Shown: one piece after another, positions 1-7,966 of the stretch | Layout of the letters: every line of letters starts with the position of its first letter | Numbering within the stretch: position 1 is the first letter of the stretch | Source: AV80 sp035536995 | Lineage (GTDB): Bacteria; Verrucomicrobiota; Verrucomicrobiia; Chthoniobacterales; UBA10450 | DNA: 64,000 nt | Direction of reading: 5' to 3' | Assembly (NCBI GenBank): GCA_035536995.1 | Contig: DATLNB010000030.1 | Location: forward strand, 26,224-90,223 | Program-made: the position numbers and the translations under genes | Notes under the pieces: generated by a model | Seen by the model: only the letters and a program-made list of their open reading frames with translations | What the model was told of the DNA's origin: nothing | The model's database searches: none

Positions 1-270
1 GCGAGAAGAGCGCTTGATCGCGGCTGCTACTTCTCGGTAAACGCGGCAACAGAGTCCAGTCGCACAGGGATGCGTCTCCTTGAGGAAATCCCGATCGATC
101 GGCTTTTAACCGAAACAGACGGCCCGTTCACAATGAGCTCTCCGGAGACCCCGCGATCGCCCGGAGACGTGATATCCGCCCTGCGTCTTATTGCGCGCGT
201 GAAAAAGCTGCCGGCCGTAGACGTCCAGAAGCAAGTTTGGCGCAATCTCCAAAAGATCGAAGGCTCCTGA
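1..270 (+). CDS. TatD-family metal-dependent nuclease, QatD-like, 3' end only
   Basis: The reading frame is open from base 1 and ends at TGA 268-270, so only the last 89 residues are present. The fragment contains GCYFSVN and, a little later, RLLTETDGPF, which is the C-terminal metal-site block of TatD hydrolases (ETDxP). The spelling YFSVN...TETDGPF followed by a proline-rich stretch and a DV helix fits QatD, the TatD nuclease of the Qat anti-phage system, better than housekeeping TatD; that is from memory of the families, not a search. If right, qatA, qatB and qatC should lie just left of the window. The gene sits in a region with mobilisation-like genes and an integrase, which suits a defence gene. 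Plain TatD remains possible. Confidence 0.62.
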   Translation, partial: ARRALDRGCYFSVNAATESSRTGMRLLEEIPIDRLLTETDGPFTMSSPETPRSPGDVISALRLIARVKKLPAVDVQKQVWRNLQKIEGS

Positions 271-654
271 TTACAAATTGGTCTTCTGCCCGTCCGGGCG
301 AATGTCGTAAAGCGCACAACGGGGATCCCGACAGCGCAGAAGGCCGATAGGCAACTGATGCGCGACACTTTGTTACGGCGATCGGCACGGCGAACGGGGC
401 ATCGCTTCGGAGCTGATGAGCGGCCGCACTTAGCACGACCGCCGGAGGCGTTGCCGTCAGGGGTTCAAAGGGCACCCCCTTTGCAAGCGTGGGATATTGC
501 TAGTCGAAACGTAGCTCGGCCGTAGTGCCGGCGTAGTGGAGATGTAGTCAATATCCCCGTCTTGCCTAAATCGGAAGGCGCCATAGCCGCACTACATGGC
601 TGCGGATGCCAGCAAACATTCGCGCCGGTTAGGTCGCCCAAAGAGCCGTGATGC
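271..654. other. Non-coding stretch, nothing recognised
   Basis: About 380 bases separate the TatD-like gene from the convergent minus-strand gene. ORFs here are short, lack ribosome binding sites and have arginine-rich shadow compositions. No RNA gene, clear terminator hairpin with a T run, or repeat was recognised. Confidence 0.5.
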
Positions 655-1509
655 TTAGTCCGGATGCTGGTCCTGCGTTTTTCGCTGGGCGGGTTTTTTC
701 CCGCCGCTAGAGTTATCGATCGCTACAATTCTTTGGAGGAGATCGGCGATGTTGTATCGGTTGGGCCGTTTTCGGCCCGGAAACAAAACAGAGATATGGG
801 TGGCGGTCACTTTGGTGACTTTGTGACCGAGCTGTTCGATGGCGTCGTCCAGGTTAGCCGGCGCAAATTGGACTTTCGCAAGCTCCGCGGCGAGATCGGG
901 TTTTTTGCCGATAATCCCGAAGACTATCTCTTTGTAAACTTCAGGCGCGCTTTTTAGCACCTGATCAGGCGGACGGCCTGCATTTAGTGCAGCGGCAATT
1001 TCTGCGTCAAGGCGATCTAGAGCGCCATAGATGTGGCGTTTCCCACCCCCAAACTCAGCCCAAAGCGTTACCTCCGGAGGGAAGTGATTCGTCTTGGCCG
1101 CGAATAGCACATGAAGATCATCGCGGCCTGTTTCCGGATCATGGTGCCACCCCAAACGGCAGGCCGTTTTCTTCCCGATGAGATCCAACATTTTGCGTTC
1201 TACCAGAGCCCGCTCTAGGCCGGTTAGAAGTGCGCTATACTGCGTGGAATAAACAAGCTCTCCGAAGAGGGTTGCACTTCGTTTCCCTCTTTTTCGGGCG
1301 CGCCATTTTAAATAAGCAACGTGGAGACGGTTAACCTCTGCGATGAAATCATCTGCTCCAGGACCCGGGCAATTATGATTTCGAGCCTGCAACACCCTTT
1401 TTCGGATGTGCGTCGGCGCGCTCTCATCTTCGATATATTCGACGCGCTCTCGAAGCGTCTTGGTTCGCGCCGCCTCTGAAGGGAGGTGGTCAAGGAGAGT
1501 TACGCTCAT
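655..1509 (-). CDS. Hypothetical protein, possible relaxase/mobilisation protein
   Basis: The 284-residue protein starts at ATG 1509, chosen because GGAGG lies about 8 bases upstream; the frame is open further but has no comparable start signal. A central segment reads LGWHHDPETGRDDLHVLFAAK, a histidine/aspartate cluster followed by a hydrophobic strand that loosely resembles the metal-binding His motif of MOB relaxases, but the classical HxDxxxPHxH spelling is absent. The C-terminus is basic (KKPAQRKTQDQHPD). It follows a small DNA-binding-like gene on the same strand, an order typical of mobC-mobA pairs. I infer a mobilisation role; a nucleic-acid-binding protein of unknown function is the alternative. 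Confidence 0.45.
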   Translation of the reverse strand: MSVTLLDHLPSEAARTKTLRERVEYIEDESAPTHIRKRVLQARNHNCPGPGADDFIAEVNRLHVAYLKWRARKRGKRSATLFGELVYSTQYSALLTGLERALVERKMLDLIGKKTACRLGWHHDPETGRDDLHVLFAAKTNHFPPEVTLWAEFGGGKRHIYGALDRLDAEIAAALNAGRPPDQVLKSAPEVYKEIVFGIIGKKPDLAAELAKVQFAPANLDDAIEQLGHKVTKVTATHISVLFPGRKRPNRYNIADLLQRIVAIDNSSGGKKPAQRKTQDQHPD

Positions 1510-1651
1510 CGTTATTTTCCTCCATGGCCTGCGTGTCGCGCGATCTCCCCTCCATTTGGCGCATTCAACGCGGTCGTTCGAGATCGCAGGGTGCCGGTCA
1601 GCCGCGGAAATAAGCCAGTACCGATGCGCTCGCGTCCATGGCCGCAAACCC

Positions 1652-2194
1652 TCAACCTACGACGAGTAACAAGATTTTTTGAATGATGATGTGCATGGTC
1701 AGGAGCACATCCCGATCTCTGGTTTTCTTTCCGTTTTCGGAATTAAGGAAATCGATGCTGTGCTTCATCCAGAGAATGGCCTGGCGGGCAACCTCGTGGT
1801 CTGCCGGAGTTAAATCCTTTATGAGATGAGCGCGGCCCGCCAGACGGAGATCAACATTGGTCAATCGCGCGACTTGCGCGTCGATCTTTCTGACGACGGC
1901 GGCCATCTCCTTAGCGGCTTCTGGGGATCCAGGTCGGATGGATAGCAAATCCTTTCGTTGCTTGTCGTAAATGGCCGCTTCCGCGGTTATATCGGCTCGA
2001 AGGAGAAGGATTTCGGTTGGGTTAGGCAGGTTGAATTTCACCTTTGCCTGGCCAGCGCGGTCTTCGGCGGCGCGAACCAGCGCGTCGGACACAACTGCTT
2101 TTCGCGATGCGTCTTTGTCGCGGGCTTCAAGAATTTTTAGGGCGGCGTATCCCTCGTGGGTGAGGGCGAAAGAACCAACCTTGCGTTTACTCAT
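1652..2194 (-). CDS. Hypothetical DNA-binding-like protein, possible MobC-type accessory
   Basis: The 180-residue protein starts at ATG 2194, preceded by GGGAGGACAG, a good Shine-Dalgarno. It begins MSKRKVGSFALTHEGYAAL, a basic N-terminus followed by strand and helix that could be a ribbon-helix-helix-type fold, then a long helical region rich in Ala, Arg, Asp and Lys, and an odd hydrophobic end (IIIQKILLLVVG). It lies 142 bases upstream of the possible relaxase gene on the same strand, so the two may form one unit. The mobilisation-accessory role is inferred from that order; no family was recognised with certainty. Confidence 0.42.
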   Translation of the reverse strand: MSKRKVGSFALTHEGYAALKILEARDKDASRKAVVSDALVRAAEDRAGQAKVKFNLPNPTEILLLRADITAEAAIYDKQRKDLLSIRPGSPEAAKEMAAVVRKIDAQVARLTNVDLRLAGRAHLIKDLTPADHEVARQAILWMKHSIDFLNSENGKKTRDRDVLLTMHIIIQKILLLVVG

Positions 2195-3228
2195 CTGTCC
2201 TCCCGCGGGTGGGAAGTGTTTGACAAGCAATAGTGCGCGCAGCCTTTGTGCCTCCAGCGGATATGGTGACCGAGAGCAGCCCTGGGCCGTCGGGATAATG
2301 TTTTAGATTTCATCCCTCCTTATCTGTGTCCTTTGGTTCAACAAATCAGAGACTTTTTTGGTCCGAGTCTGGTTTTGAAAACAAATACAACGCCGGACCA
2401 ATGGTCTGCGTTGCTTATCCCCAAGTTGCGGCGACGTAAGCAAATCATTCCCAAATCGCCGCGTCCTGAGCTTCAACGGCGTGGAATTTCGGAGTTTTGC
2501 ATAGGGGACGCGAGGCGATGGAAATGGGAGGGCAAGTCATGACGTGGCCAGTCTGGAGCAGTTGTCCCGAAATTGAGTTTCCGCTGCGGAGCTTGCAATT
2601 TGCTGGTCTTGGATTGAAGGCTCCTAAATGTGTTTTCCCGGCTTGGCGGGTGGTTGTCCGAAATCCGGTTTCCAGCTTGGCTCAGGTTTGGGTGCGCTTG
2701 GCCGCACAGTCCCGAATTGCGCTTTCCACCTTCATATTGGCAAGTGATGTCCCGCAATTTGCTTTCAACGACGAGACTTCAGGTTAGTGGGGTCGCCGTC
2801 CCGAAATCGGGTTTCCAGCTTGGTTTGCGTGTTGGCGCGCTTGGCGACAATAGTCCCGAATTGCGCTTTCACCTTCATACTGGCCACTGACGTCCCGCAA
2901 TTTGCTTTCGATTGCCTGGCGAGGTCGACTGTCCCGAAATTCGGTTTTCAGCTGCAGAAGCCGTATCTGACTACTCGGCTACTGCTTCTACGGCACGTCC
3001 CAGCAATGACCGCGAAAGGTCTATCGGGAATTGATCCGATCTCCCTGAAAGAGCCGACCCCGGTGCCAGGGAATAGTCGGCCCTGGTATCACTCGCTGCT
3101 GCCCGCCGGCCGTAATATTTCAACCTGGGCTGAAGATTTCTCCTGCTTTCCAAGGTTCTTGCCCTAGAGAGTACTTTCCGCGGCCTCAACGACCGAGGCC
3201 ACGGATAAATAACAAGCGAGGTCAATAG
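2195..3228. other. Long intergenic region holding a direct-repeat array
   Basis: About 1 kb without a convincing gene. ORFs on both strands are short and lack start signals. Its centre (2563-2952) is a repeat array described separately. The flanks 2195-2560 and 2960-3228 show nothing I recognise; the last 15 bases carry GAGGT, the ribosome binding site of the next gene. Confidence 0.6.
2563..2952. repeat. Array of about eight direct ~20-bp repeats (GTCCCGAAATnnGGTTTC-like)
   Basis: Copies of a motif starting GTCCCG(A/C)A and ending in (G/C)TTTC, all in one orientation, begin near 2564, 2655, 2709, 2749, 2798, 2853, 2892 and 2930. They fall into three sub-types repeated in order: a (GAAATnnGGTTTCCAGCT) at 2655, 2798 and 2930; b (GAATTGCGCTTTC) at 2709 and 2853; c (GCAATTTGCTTTC) at 2749 and 2892. 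This gives a higher-order unit of about 130-145 bases present almost twice. The spacing and degeneracy are unlike CRISPR. Serial same-orientation sites resemble the multiple transposase-binding repeats at IS21-family ends or plasmid iterons. No transposase is present beside them. Confidence 0.72.
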
Positions 3229-4320
3229 ATGGAACAGGAACAAACACGGATGACATGGACATGCGATAATTTCTTGGGCCTTCCAATTGTGGATCGCCTG
3301 CGCCGAGCCTGCCCCGCTGAGCGCGAGAAATTAGGGGAATTCTGCCACACCGCCACCGGCAAAATCGCGACTCGACTTCGAGTAATTCTCGACACCATGG
3401 ACGGCCTACCGCAAACGCAAATCGCGAGAGCATCACGTCTTTCCCAGCCGGTCGTGCGTACGCTCCAGCAACGTTATGCAACTTATGGACCCATTGGCTT
3501 GCTCGAAGGCCGCTGGGGATGGGCTGGCAGAAGGTCATCGTTATCTCAGCGACAACAAGATCGTGCCGTTGCCTCTTCGCCTCGCTTGGCTGTCCGTGGG
3601 CTTGCGCGCGAAGTGCAGGCGAGCAAGAGCGCTACCCATCGGCTTGTCGTGAAGGCCGCTGAGATTGCGCGCGTTATCGGTATCGGCGGAGGTTACGTTA
3701 ACCCTCGGCATTACCTACTTGTCGCAGGATTTGCTCCACGGCCCGAATCTCTCCAGAGGCGAGGACACTTGCGCGCGACCTACGCCGAACTATTCGCAAC
3801 CGTATCTGATAACGATTGGGATGTGGCGGGATGCGAACGGGTGGTCGCGTATATTGTCCAAAAGCTTCATCATGTCCGTTGGGATGGGACTCTCCAGATA
3901 ATTGCCGATCCACGCCTTGCTGCGGTCGCGTCGCGACGTGATTGGCTCGGCGGTCGCGATGACATCTCCATTCAGGCTGGGCCAACGATGAGGATCTGGC
4001 GATTTGTCCTAACAGAGTTAATCGGGAGCCGGCCGCCTGGCTGGCATATTCGAGCAATGCGCATGCTGCGGTCAATTGACGAGAGTAGCGGACTGGACCG
4101 GGAATGCCGGGAGGGGATCACCAGATACCTGACGATGATGGAATGGCGCGCGGACCCGAGCGGTTGGAAAAGCATTGAGTTCCTTCCCGACGCCCACCAT
4201 TTGTTGCAACGATCATCTGCGGGACTCTCGCGAGTGTTAGAACACGCGTGTGCGGTGCGAGCCGCCGACCGTAACGACTCTTTCAAAATATATCCTGTTT
4301 GGGATTATTACGGTTGGTGA
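3229..4320 (+). CDS. HTH-domain protein of unknown function
   Basis: The 363-residue protein starts at ATG 3229 with GAGGT seven bases upstream. Residues about 45-125 hold two helix-turn-helix-like segments: PQTQIARASRLSQPVVRTLQ, then RGLAREVQASKSATHRLV after a basic linker. This arrangement resembles the N-terminal DNA-binding part of IS630-type transposases. The remaining 230 residues do not show a DDE catalytic pattern and match nothing I recognise, so it is probably not an active transposase. It begins about 280 bases after the direct-repeat array, so binding to those repeats is a reasonable guess. Alternatives are a domesticated transposase or an island regulator. Confidence 0.55.
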   Translation: MEQEQTRMTWTCDNFLGLPIVDRLRRACPAEREKLGEFCHTATGKIATRLRVILDTMDGLPQTQIARASRLSQPVVRTLQQRYATYGPIGLLEGRWGWAGRRSSLSQRQQDRAVASSPRLAVRGLAREVQASKSATHRLVVKAAEIARVIGIGGGYVNPRHYLLVAGFAPRPESLQRRGHLRATYAELFATVSDNDWDVAGCERVVAYIVQKLHHVRWDGTLQIIADPRLAAVASRRDWLGGRDDISIQAGPTMRIWRFVLTELIGSRPPGWHIRAMRMLRSIDESSGLDRECREGITRYLTMMEWRADPSGWKSIEFLPDAHHLLQRSSAGLSRVLEHACAVRAADRNDSFKIYPVWDYYGW

Positions 4321-4397
4321 CTTGATGCTGTTTTAGCTTTCCGTGCTGCGGGTGGGGCACTACGAGTTCGCAGACGCATTGCTGTCGATTGCCGCGC

Positions 4398-4625
4398 TCA
4401 TGTGAGTTCCTGCAGTGTCTTCTGGATGCTCTTCAACGATTCCATAACCGCCTCCAGCGTAGCGATGGCATGTTCTATCGATTTTCCTGTCGGACCCGCT
4501 TGGCCGAAGCTTGAAAGTTGGTTGTAATCCCTGATCTCGTCCGTGTGAATGACGTCGATTTGGTAGATGACTTCGCTCAGCACGGTGATCTGCTCGTCTA
4601 CAGCTTGTTTTTGGTCGCTATCCAT
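4398..4625 (-). CDS. Small hypothetical helical protein
   Basis: 75 residues, acidic and helical, with heptad-like spacing of hydrophobics (IEHAIATLEAVMESLKSIQKTLQELT), suggesting a short coiled coil. The composition looks like true coding sequence. The start ATG 4625 overlaps, within ATGGATAG, a stop codon at 4618-4620 belonging to a preceding open frame on the same strand, which suggests translational coupling. No family recognised. Confidence 0.5.
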   Translation of the reverse strand: MDSDQKQAVDEQITVLSEVIYQIDVIHTDEIRDYNQLSSFGQAGPTGKSIEHAIATLEAVMESLKSIQKTLQELT

Positions 4626-4637
4626 GGCCCGTAGTTT

Positions 4638-4850
4638 CTAGAGCAGCACTGCGCGCAGGTTTCGCATTGAACCACCGAGGGCGTTCATCGTTCGTGAAGC
4701 TGTTCTTGACCTCTTGTTCGGCCATGTTCTCCGCCTCTTCGTCAGAGCTCGCGACGACTCGATCGGATCGGCGCCCAAGGCATCGCCATCGGGCTCAATC
4801 GTGTAGTTTTTCTTTTTCGTTGTGGTGCGTCTTTTGCATTTTGCTTTCAT
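4638..4850 (-). CDS. Small hypothetical basic ORF, possibly frameshifted
   Basis: The annotated frame gives 70 residues starting MKAKCKRRTTTKKKNYTIEP. Its first half (to about DGDALGADPIE) looks protein-like, but the second half becomes arginine- and serine-rich, as in a wrong frame. From about base 4765 another minus frame reads a plausible acidic protein (SSDEEAENMAEQEVKNSF...), ending at TAG 4618-4620 and overlapping the next start. Either a frameshift joins the two halves into one protein of about 77 residues, or a separate 35-residue ORF starts at ATG 4725. The function is unknown. Confidence 0.35.
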   Translation of the reverse strand: MKAKCKRRTTTKKKNYTIEPDGDALGADPIESSRALTKRRRTWPNKRSRTASRTMNALGGSMRNLRAVLL

Positions 4851-5174
4851 TTCATTTCATCGCGGTTCTCGCAGGTTATAACCGCGGCCGAACGCGGAGA
4901 ACGCTCTCGATGGTGAAAGAGATAGCTCGGTCGCGGATCGACCGAGCTCAGGTCGCTGAAAGGAGCCTCTCCGGCTTTCTTCCTTCCAGATTAGCGTGGC
5001 CTACCACGCATTACCGTGTCCCGCGATGATCCGCGACAGGCGGACAGCGCAGTATAAATTTCTGTTAACAGTTGATGAGTAACACATCGCTGACCCTGTG
5101 CAAGCGAGTGCCGCCCAAAAAATCGAATTGTTGCCTTTTGTCGCTCTGGAAATTAAAGGAATGGATACACCGAC
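4851..5174. other. Intergenic region with one perfect inverted repeat
   Basis: No convincing gene in about 320 bases between the small ORFs and the integrase stop. The only structure seen is the perfect inverted repeat at 4924-4948. Confidence 0.45.
4924..4948. repeat. Perfect 10-bp inverted repeat, 5-base loop
   Basis: Arms AGCTCGGTCG (4924-4933) and CGACCGAGCT (4939-4948) flank a CGGAT loop. There is no T run on either side, so a rho-independent terminator is unlikely. It lies upstream of the small minus-strand ORFs and downstream of the integrase, a position that would suit an operator. Confidence 0.5.
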
Positions 5175-6437
5175 TTATAGTCGCACTCGCTGTACCCAGT
5201 GCCGAGCCTGCGAATAGGAGTCGTGTCGATACGTATTTCCGGAGCCCCTTCGTGCTGAAGGGGAGTTGAACGTTAAAAAATCCGACACCTCGTCGGGGGT
5301 TCCCTGGCGTTGATGCTGGGTTTTAAAATAGTGTTTTAGCGAATGCAGGATCGTCATGTCGGATACCGATCCCCCTAAATGTCGAGCGACATCTTTCAAA
5401 ATTTCCAACGCCCGATCCTCGCGTCCCGAGCCGAAAGGGAAAACCCGCGGATCGACCTCGTCCGGAGGTCGACAGATTTTCCATTGTCGGAGCACCTCGT
5501 GCAATTGCGGTCCCATCGGAACGCGGCGGCGCACATCTCCCTTTTGCTGGAGAATAATGTCCCCCGCTTCAAAGTCGACTTGATCCCATCTTACCGCTCT
5601 TTCGCGTTCGAACACGGTTGCCTTCCTCGCCCCGGAATAAGCTAGAAAACGCAGCAATTGTCCGATGTCCCAATCGCGTTCCTCACACTTCCTCAGAAAT
5701 TCGTCCATTTGGAGAGGTGAGGGGATTCTGGGATCGCGGGGATGGACCTTAAGCGTCGGAATGCTTTGAGCATTGGAAATGAAGGAAGGGGGGAGAAATC
5801 CCCGTTCGGCAAAATCCGGTACGAACTGGCGTAAGAAAGAGGCCATGTGATTGGCGCTCGAATTTCCGGTTTTTTCTTGGGGGGCTGCGTAGTGCGGATT
5901 TTTCCCCCTTGGAGGTTTCGCTTGCGCGCGGAACGCATTCCACACCCCGGTTGGAGTTAAGGTCTCAAATTTTTCCCAGTTGGTACCGGTCACGGCCGTC
6001 CCTTCGAAGGTGGTAAGATTTGAGAGCAGACGCACCAAATTGTTTTTCGCGGTCCCCCACATCGTCTTTGTGCCCTTTGCCACCGTGGGCATTCGGGATA
6101 GAAATTCCTGAAGTTCCGTCGCGAAGTCGCTCCGTTCCGTTTTAGCATTCCACGGTGCTAAAGAGTTCTCCGTAACGGCAGCGGGGCGGATTTCAGCGAT
6201 TCGCTCCTCGAGGGCGTGCAGTCTCGCGATCAGTCCCAGCTTTTCTAAGGCCTTCGCTGTGATTTCCAGGGTTTCAAGCTCCCGGACACGCTTTAGAGCC
6301 TCGCGCCGATCGGTCGTGCGCAACGAGGTCCAGACGCCGAATTTGACCCGGTAATACACCCGGCCACGGCGGTAGAAATTTCGATGACCAGCATTTCGCA
6401 CATAGCGTTCTCTGTTTCGCTCCGAAGATCCCGACAA
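5175..6437 (-). CDS. Tyrosine recombinase / integrase of the tRNA-Arg island
   Basis: The C-terminal catalytic domain is recognisable: LLRFLAYSGARKATV carries the first catalytic Arg, QQKGDVRRRVPM is the beta-hairpin with its Lys, HSLKHYF sits where HxLRH is usual, and NTYRH near the C-terminus supplies the tyrosine. The second catalytic Arg is therefore Lys here, and the usual LGH block between them is poorly kept (SDFLTFNSPSARR). The frame is open to base 6608, inside the tRNA, so the true start must be internal; no in-frame ATG exists near the N-terminus, and TTG 6437 or GTG 6401 are candidates. It is adjacent to, and reads away from, the tRNA-Arg 3' end, as island integrases usually do. 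The enzyme may be weakened or decayed. Confidence 0.75.
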   Translation of the reverse strand: MSGSSERNRERYVRNAGHRNFYRRGRVYYRVKFGVWTSLRTTDRREALKRVRELETLEITAKALEKLGLIARLHALEERIAEIRPAAVTENSLAPWNAKTERSDFATELQEFLSRMPTVAKGTKTMWGTAKNNLVRLLSNLTTFEGTAVTGTNWEKFETLTPTGVWNAFRAQAKPPRGKNPHYAAPQEKTGNSSANHMASFLRQFVPDFAERGFLPPSFISNAQSIPTLKVHPRDPRIPSPLQMDEFLRKCEERDWDIGQLLRFLAYSGARKATVFERERAVRWDQVDFEAGDIILQQKGDVRRRVPMGPQLHEVLRQWKICRPPDEVDPRVFPFGSGREDRALEILKDVARHLGGSVSDMTILHSLKHYFKTQHQRQGTPDEVSDFLTFNSPSARRGSGNTYRHDSYSQARHWVQRVRL

Positions 6438-6579
6438 CGTGTTTTTTAGGGTCGAACACGATTTTTTAGCAGACCCTGGGCATTTTCGAGAAACGGGCGA
6501 CCCGGCTTTCGTCTGGACTGGCGCGGGAATCTGGGCGAAATCCGCGTTTTTCCTTTGGGAAACCAGGGTTGGGGGAGGA

Positions 6580-6656
6580 TGGCGCACCCGTGAAGATTCG
6601 AACTTCAAACCTTCTGATCCGTAGTCAGATGCTCTATCCAGTTGAGCTACGGGTGC
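6580..6656 (-). tRNA. tRNA-Arg (anticodon ACG), CCA encoded
   Basis: Read on the minus strand, a 7-bp acceptor stem pairs GCACCCG with CGGGTGC (6584-6590 and 6650-6656), followed by discriminator G and an encoded CCA (6580-6582). The D-loop region is AGCTCAACTGGATAGAGC, the anticodon loop holds CTACGGA with anticodon ACG, and the T-loop region is GTTCGAATC. The gene is intact. Its 3' end adjoins the integrase gene, so it is the likely attachment site of the element to the left. No second copy of the 3' end was seen in bases 1-6579; the other att site should lie further left. Confidence 0.95.
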
Positions 6657-6748
6657 CGAGAGCAGCTTAATTAGCGGAGGAAGGGTGGGGCGTCAAATGA
6701 GGCAGGACTGCGCTTGAGCGCCAGCTCAATCGAGCGAGTCTCTGCTCT

Positions 6749-7891
6749 GTGACGGTCTTCCTCGGCTGCGGTTTTGCCGCCAAATACCCGGAAGGCGGCG
6801 GCAATTTTTCTGTCCCGTTGCAATGGATGCTAGGCTTACGCCGCCTCGGGTTGGACGCCGTCTGGCTAGAGGTGTTGGCCGGGACGGGGGAGGCGCCCGC
6901 GGACGCATCACGAATTAGAACTTTTCAGCGCCGCCTCGTCACGCATGGCCTCGGGGACTGCTACTGCCTCCTTCTTCAGCAACCGGCCAGCGACGCTCAC
7001 GATCTGGCGCAAATACAGTGCTTCGGCCTCACGCGAGCCGAGCTGGCCGCGCGCCTCGCAGGCCCGAACACTCTTCTTAACCTGAGCTATTCGATCCACC
7101 CGCCGCTGCTCCTGCAATTCGAGCGGAGAATTTTCTGCGACCTCGACCCGAGCGAAATCTTTTATTGGATGACGAAACTCGAGATGGGCCAGACGCACCA
7201 TCACGAATTCTGGACCATCGGCTTGAACGCCAATGCTGCCGATTGCCGCCTCCCGGCTTCCCCCCTTAACTGGAAAACGTTCTATCCGCTGGTCGATACC
7301 GAGTTGCTCCTCCCGCAACCAGCCCCGAAGAAACCGAAGTTCTGCACGGTCGGCCAATGGTACTGGGGCGGGGGAGTGGAGGTGGATGGCGCTTTCCCAG
7401 ATCTTTCGAAGAAATTCGCCTTTGAACCTTATCTGGACCTGGCCCGGCGCGTTCCGGAAGTCCGGTTTGAGATGGCCATGAACATGAACCCGGACGACCC
7501 GGAGATCGTACGGCTCCAAGAGCGAGGCTGGCGGGTTGTCTCGCCGCACCGGGTGGCTGGAACACCGGCCGGCTACCGGCGTTATCTGGCCAGCGCGACG
7601 GCGGAGTTCACCGCGATCAAGGGAGTGGATGTCGCCTGGCGAACGGGTTGGCTCAGCGACCGCGCGGCTGCGTTTCTCGCTCTAGGCCGGCCGGTCGTGA
7701 CGGAAGACACGGGTGCGGGCCGTTACCTGCCGCCCGAGAGTGGATTCGAATTTGTCAGCAACCTTGAAGAAGCCACGGCGGCGGTGAAAAGAGTCACTCA
7801 CGATTGGGAACGGCTTTGCCTTCAGGCGCGCGAAACCGCGGTCGAGCACTTCGATTCCGCGAAAATGATAGGGAAAATCCTCACGCTTTAA
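6749..7891 (+). CDS. Glycosyltransferase-like protein (GT-B fold type)
   Basis: 380 residues from a GTG start. The N-terminus FLGCGFAAKYPEGGGNFSVPLQWMLGLRRLGLDAVWLEV has the look of the acceptor domain of a GT-B glycosyltransferase, and the C-terminal half contains RTGWLSDRAAAFLALGRPVVTEDTG, the position of the donor-nucleotide loop. The same block (TGWFSDRSGCYLAAGRPVI) occurs in the gene at 13917-15092, so the two are distant paralogues. Donor and acceptor are unknown. It is the first chromosomal gene to the right of the tRNA. Confidence 0.6.
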   Translation: MTVFLGCGFAAKYPEGGGNFSVPLQWMLGLRRLGLDAVWLEVLAGTGEAPADASRIRTFQRRLVTHGLGDCYCLLLQQPASDAHDLAQIQCFGLTRAELAARLAGPNTLLNLSYSIHPPLLLQFERRIFCDLDPSEIFYWMTKLEMGQTHHHEFWTIGLNANAADCRLPASPLNWKTFYPLVDTELLLPQPAPKKPKFCTVGQWYWGGGVEVDGAFPDLSKKFAFEPYLDLARRVPEVRFEMAMNMNPDDPEIVRLQERGWRVVSPHRVAGTPAGYRRYLASATAEFTAIKGVDVAWRTGWLSDRAAAFLALGRPVVTEDTGAGRYLPPESGFEFVSNLEEATAAVKRVTHDWERLCLQARETAVEHFDSAKMIGKILTL

Positions 7892-7966
7892 CGGTCTGAA
7901 CGGCCCATAAAAACTGCGCGGATTCTCCATTGCAAAAAGGTTTGAGGGTGTTACTCGTTCCCCGTT

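Noticed and set aside
2563..2952. CRISPR array
   Set aside because: Repeats are degenerate, of three sub-types with uneven spacing of about 39-55 bases, flanked by conserved rather than unique spacers, and there are no cas genes.
5245..5263. Terminator hairpin CCCCTTC-GTGCT-GAAGGGG
   Set aside because: It lies inside the integrase coding region, about 25 codons before its stop, and has no following T run on the coding strand.
1..6579. Second attachment site (copy of the tRNA-Arg 3' end)
   Set aside because: Looked for a repeat of the 20 bases at the tRNA 3' end and saw none; the other end of the element must lie outside the window if it exists.
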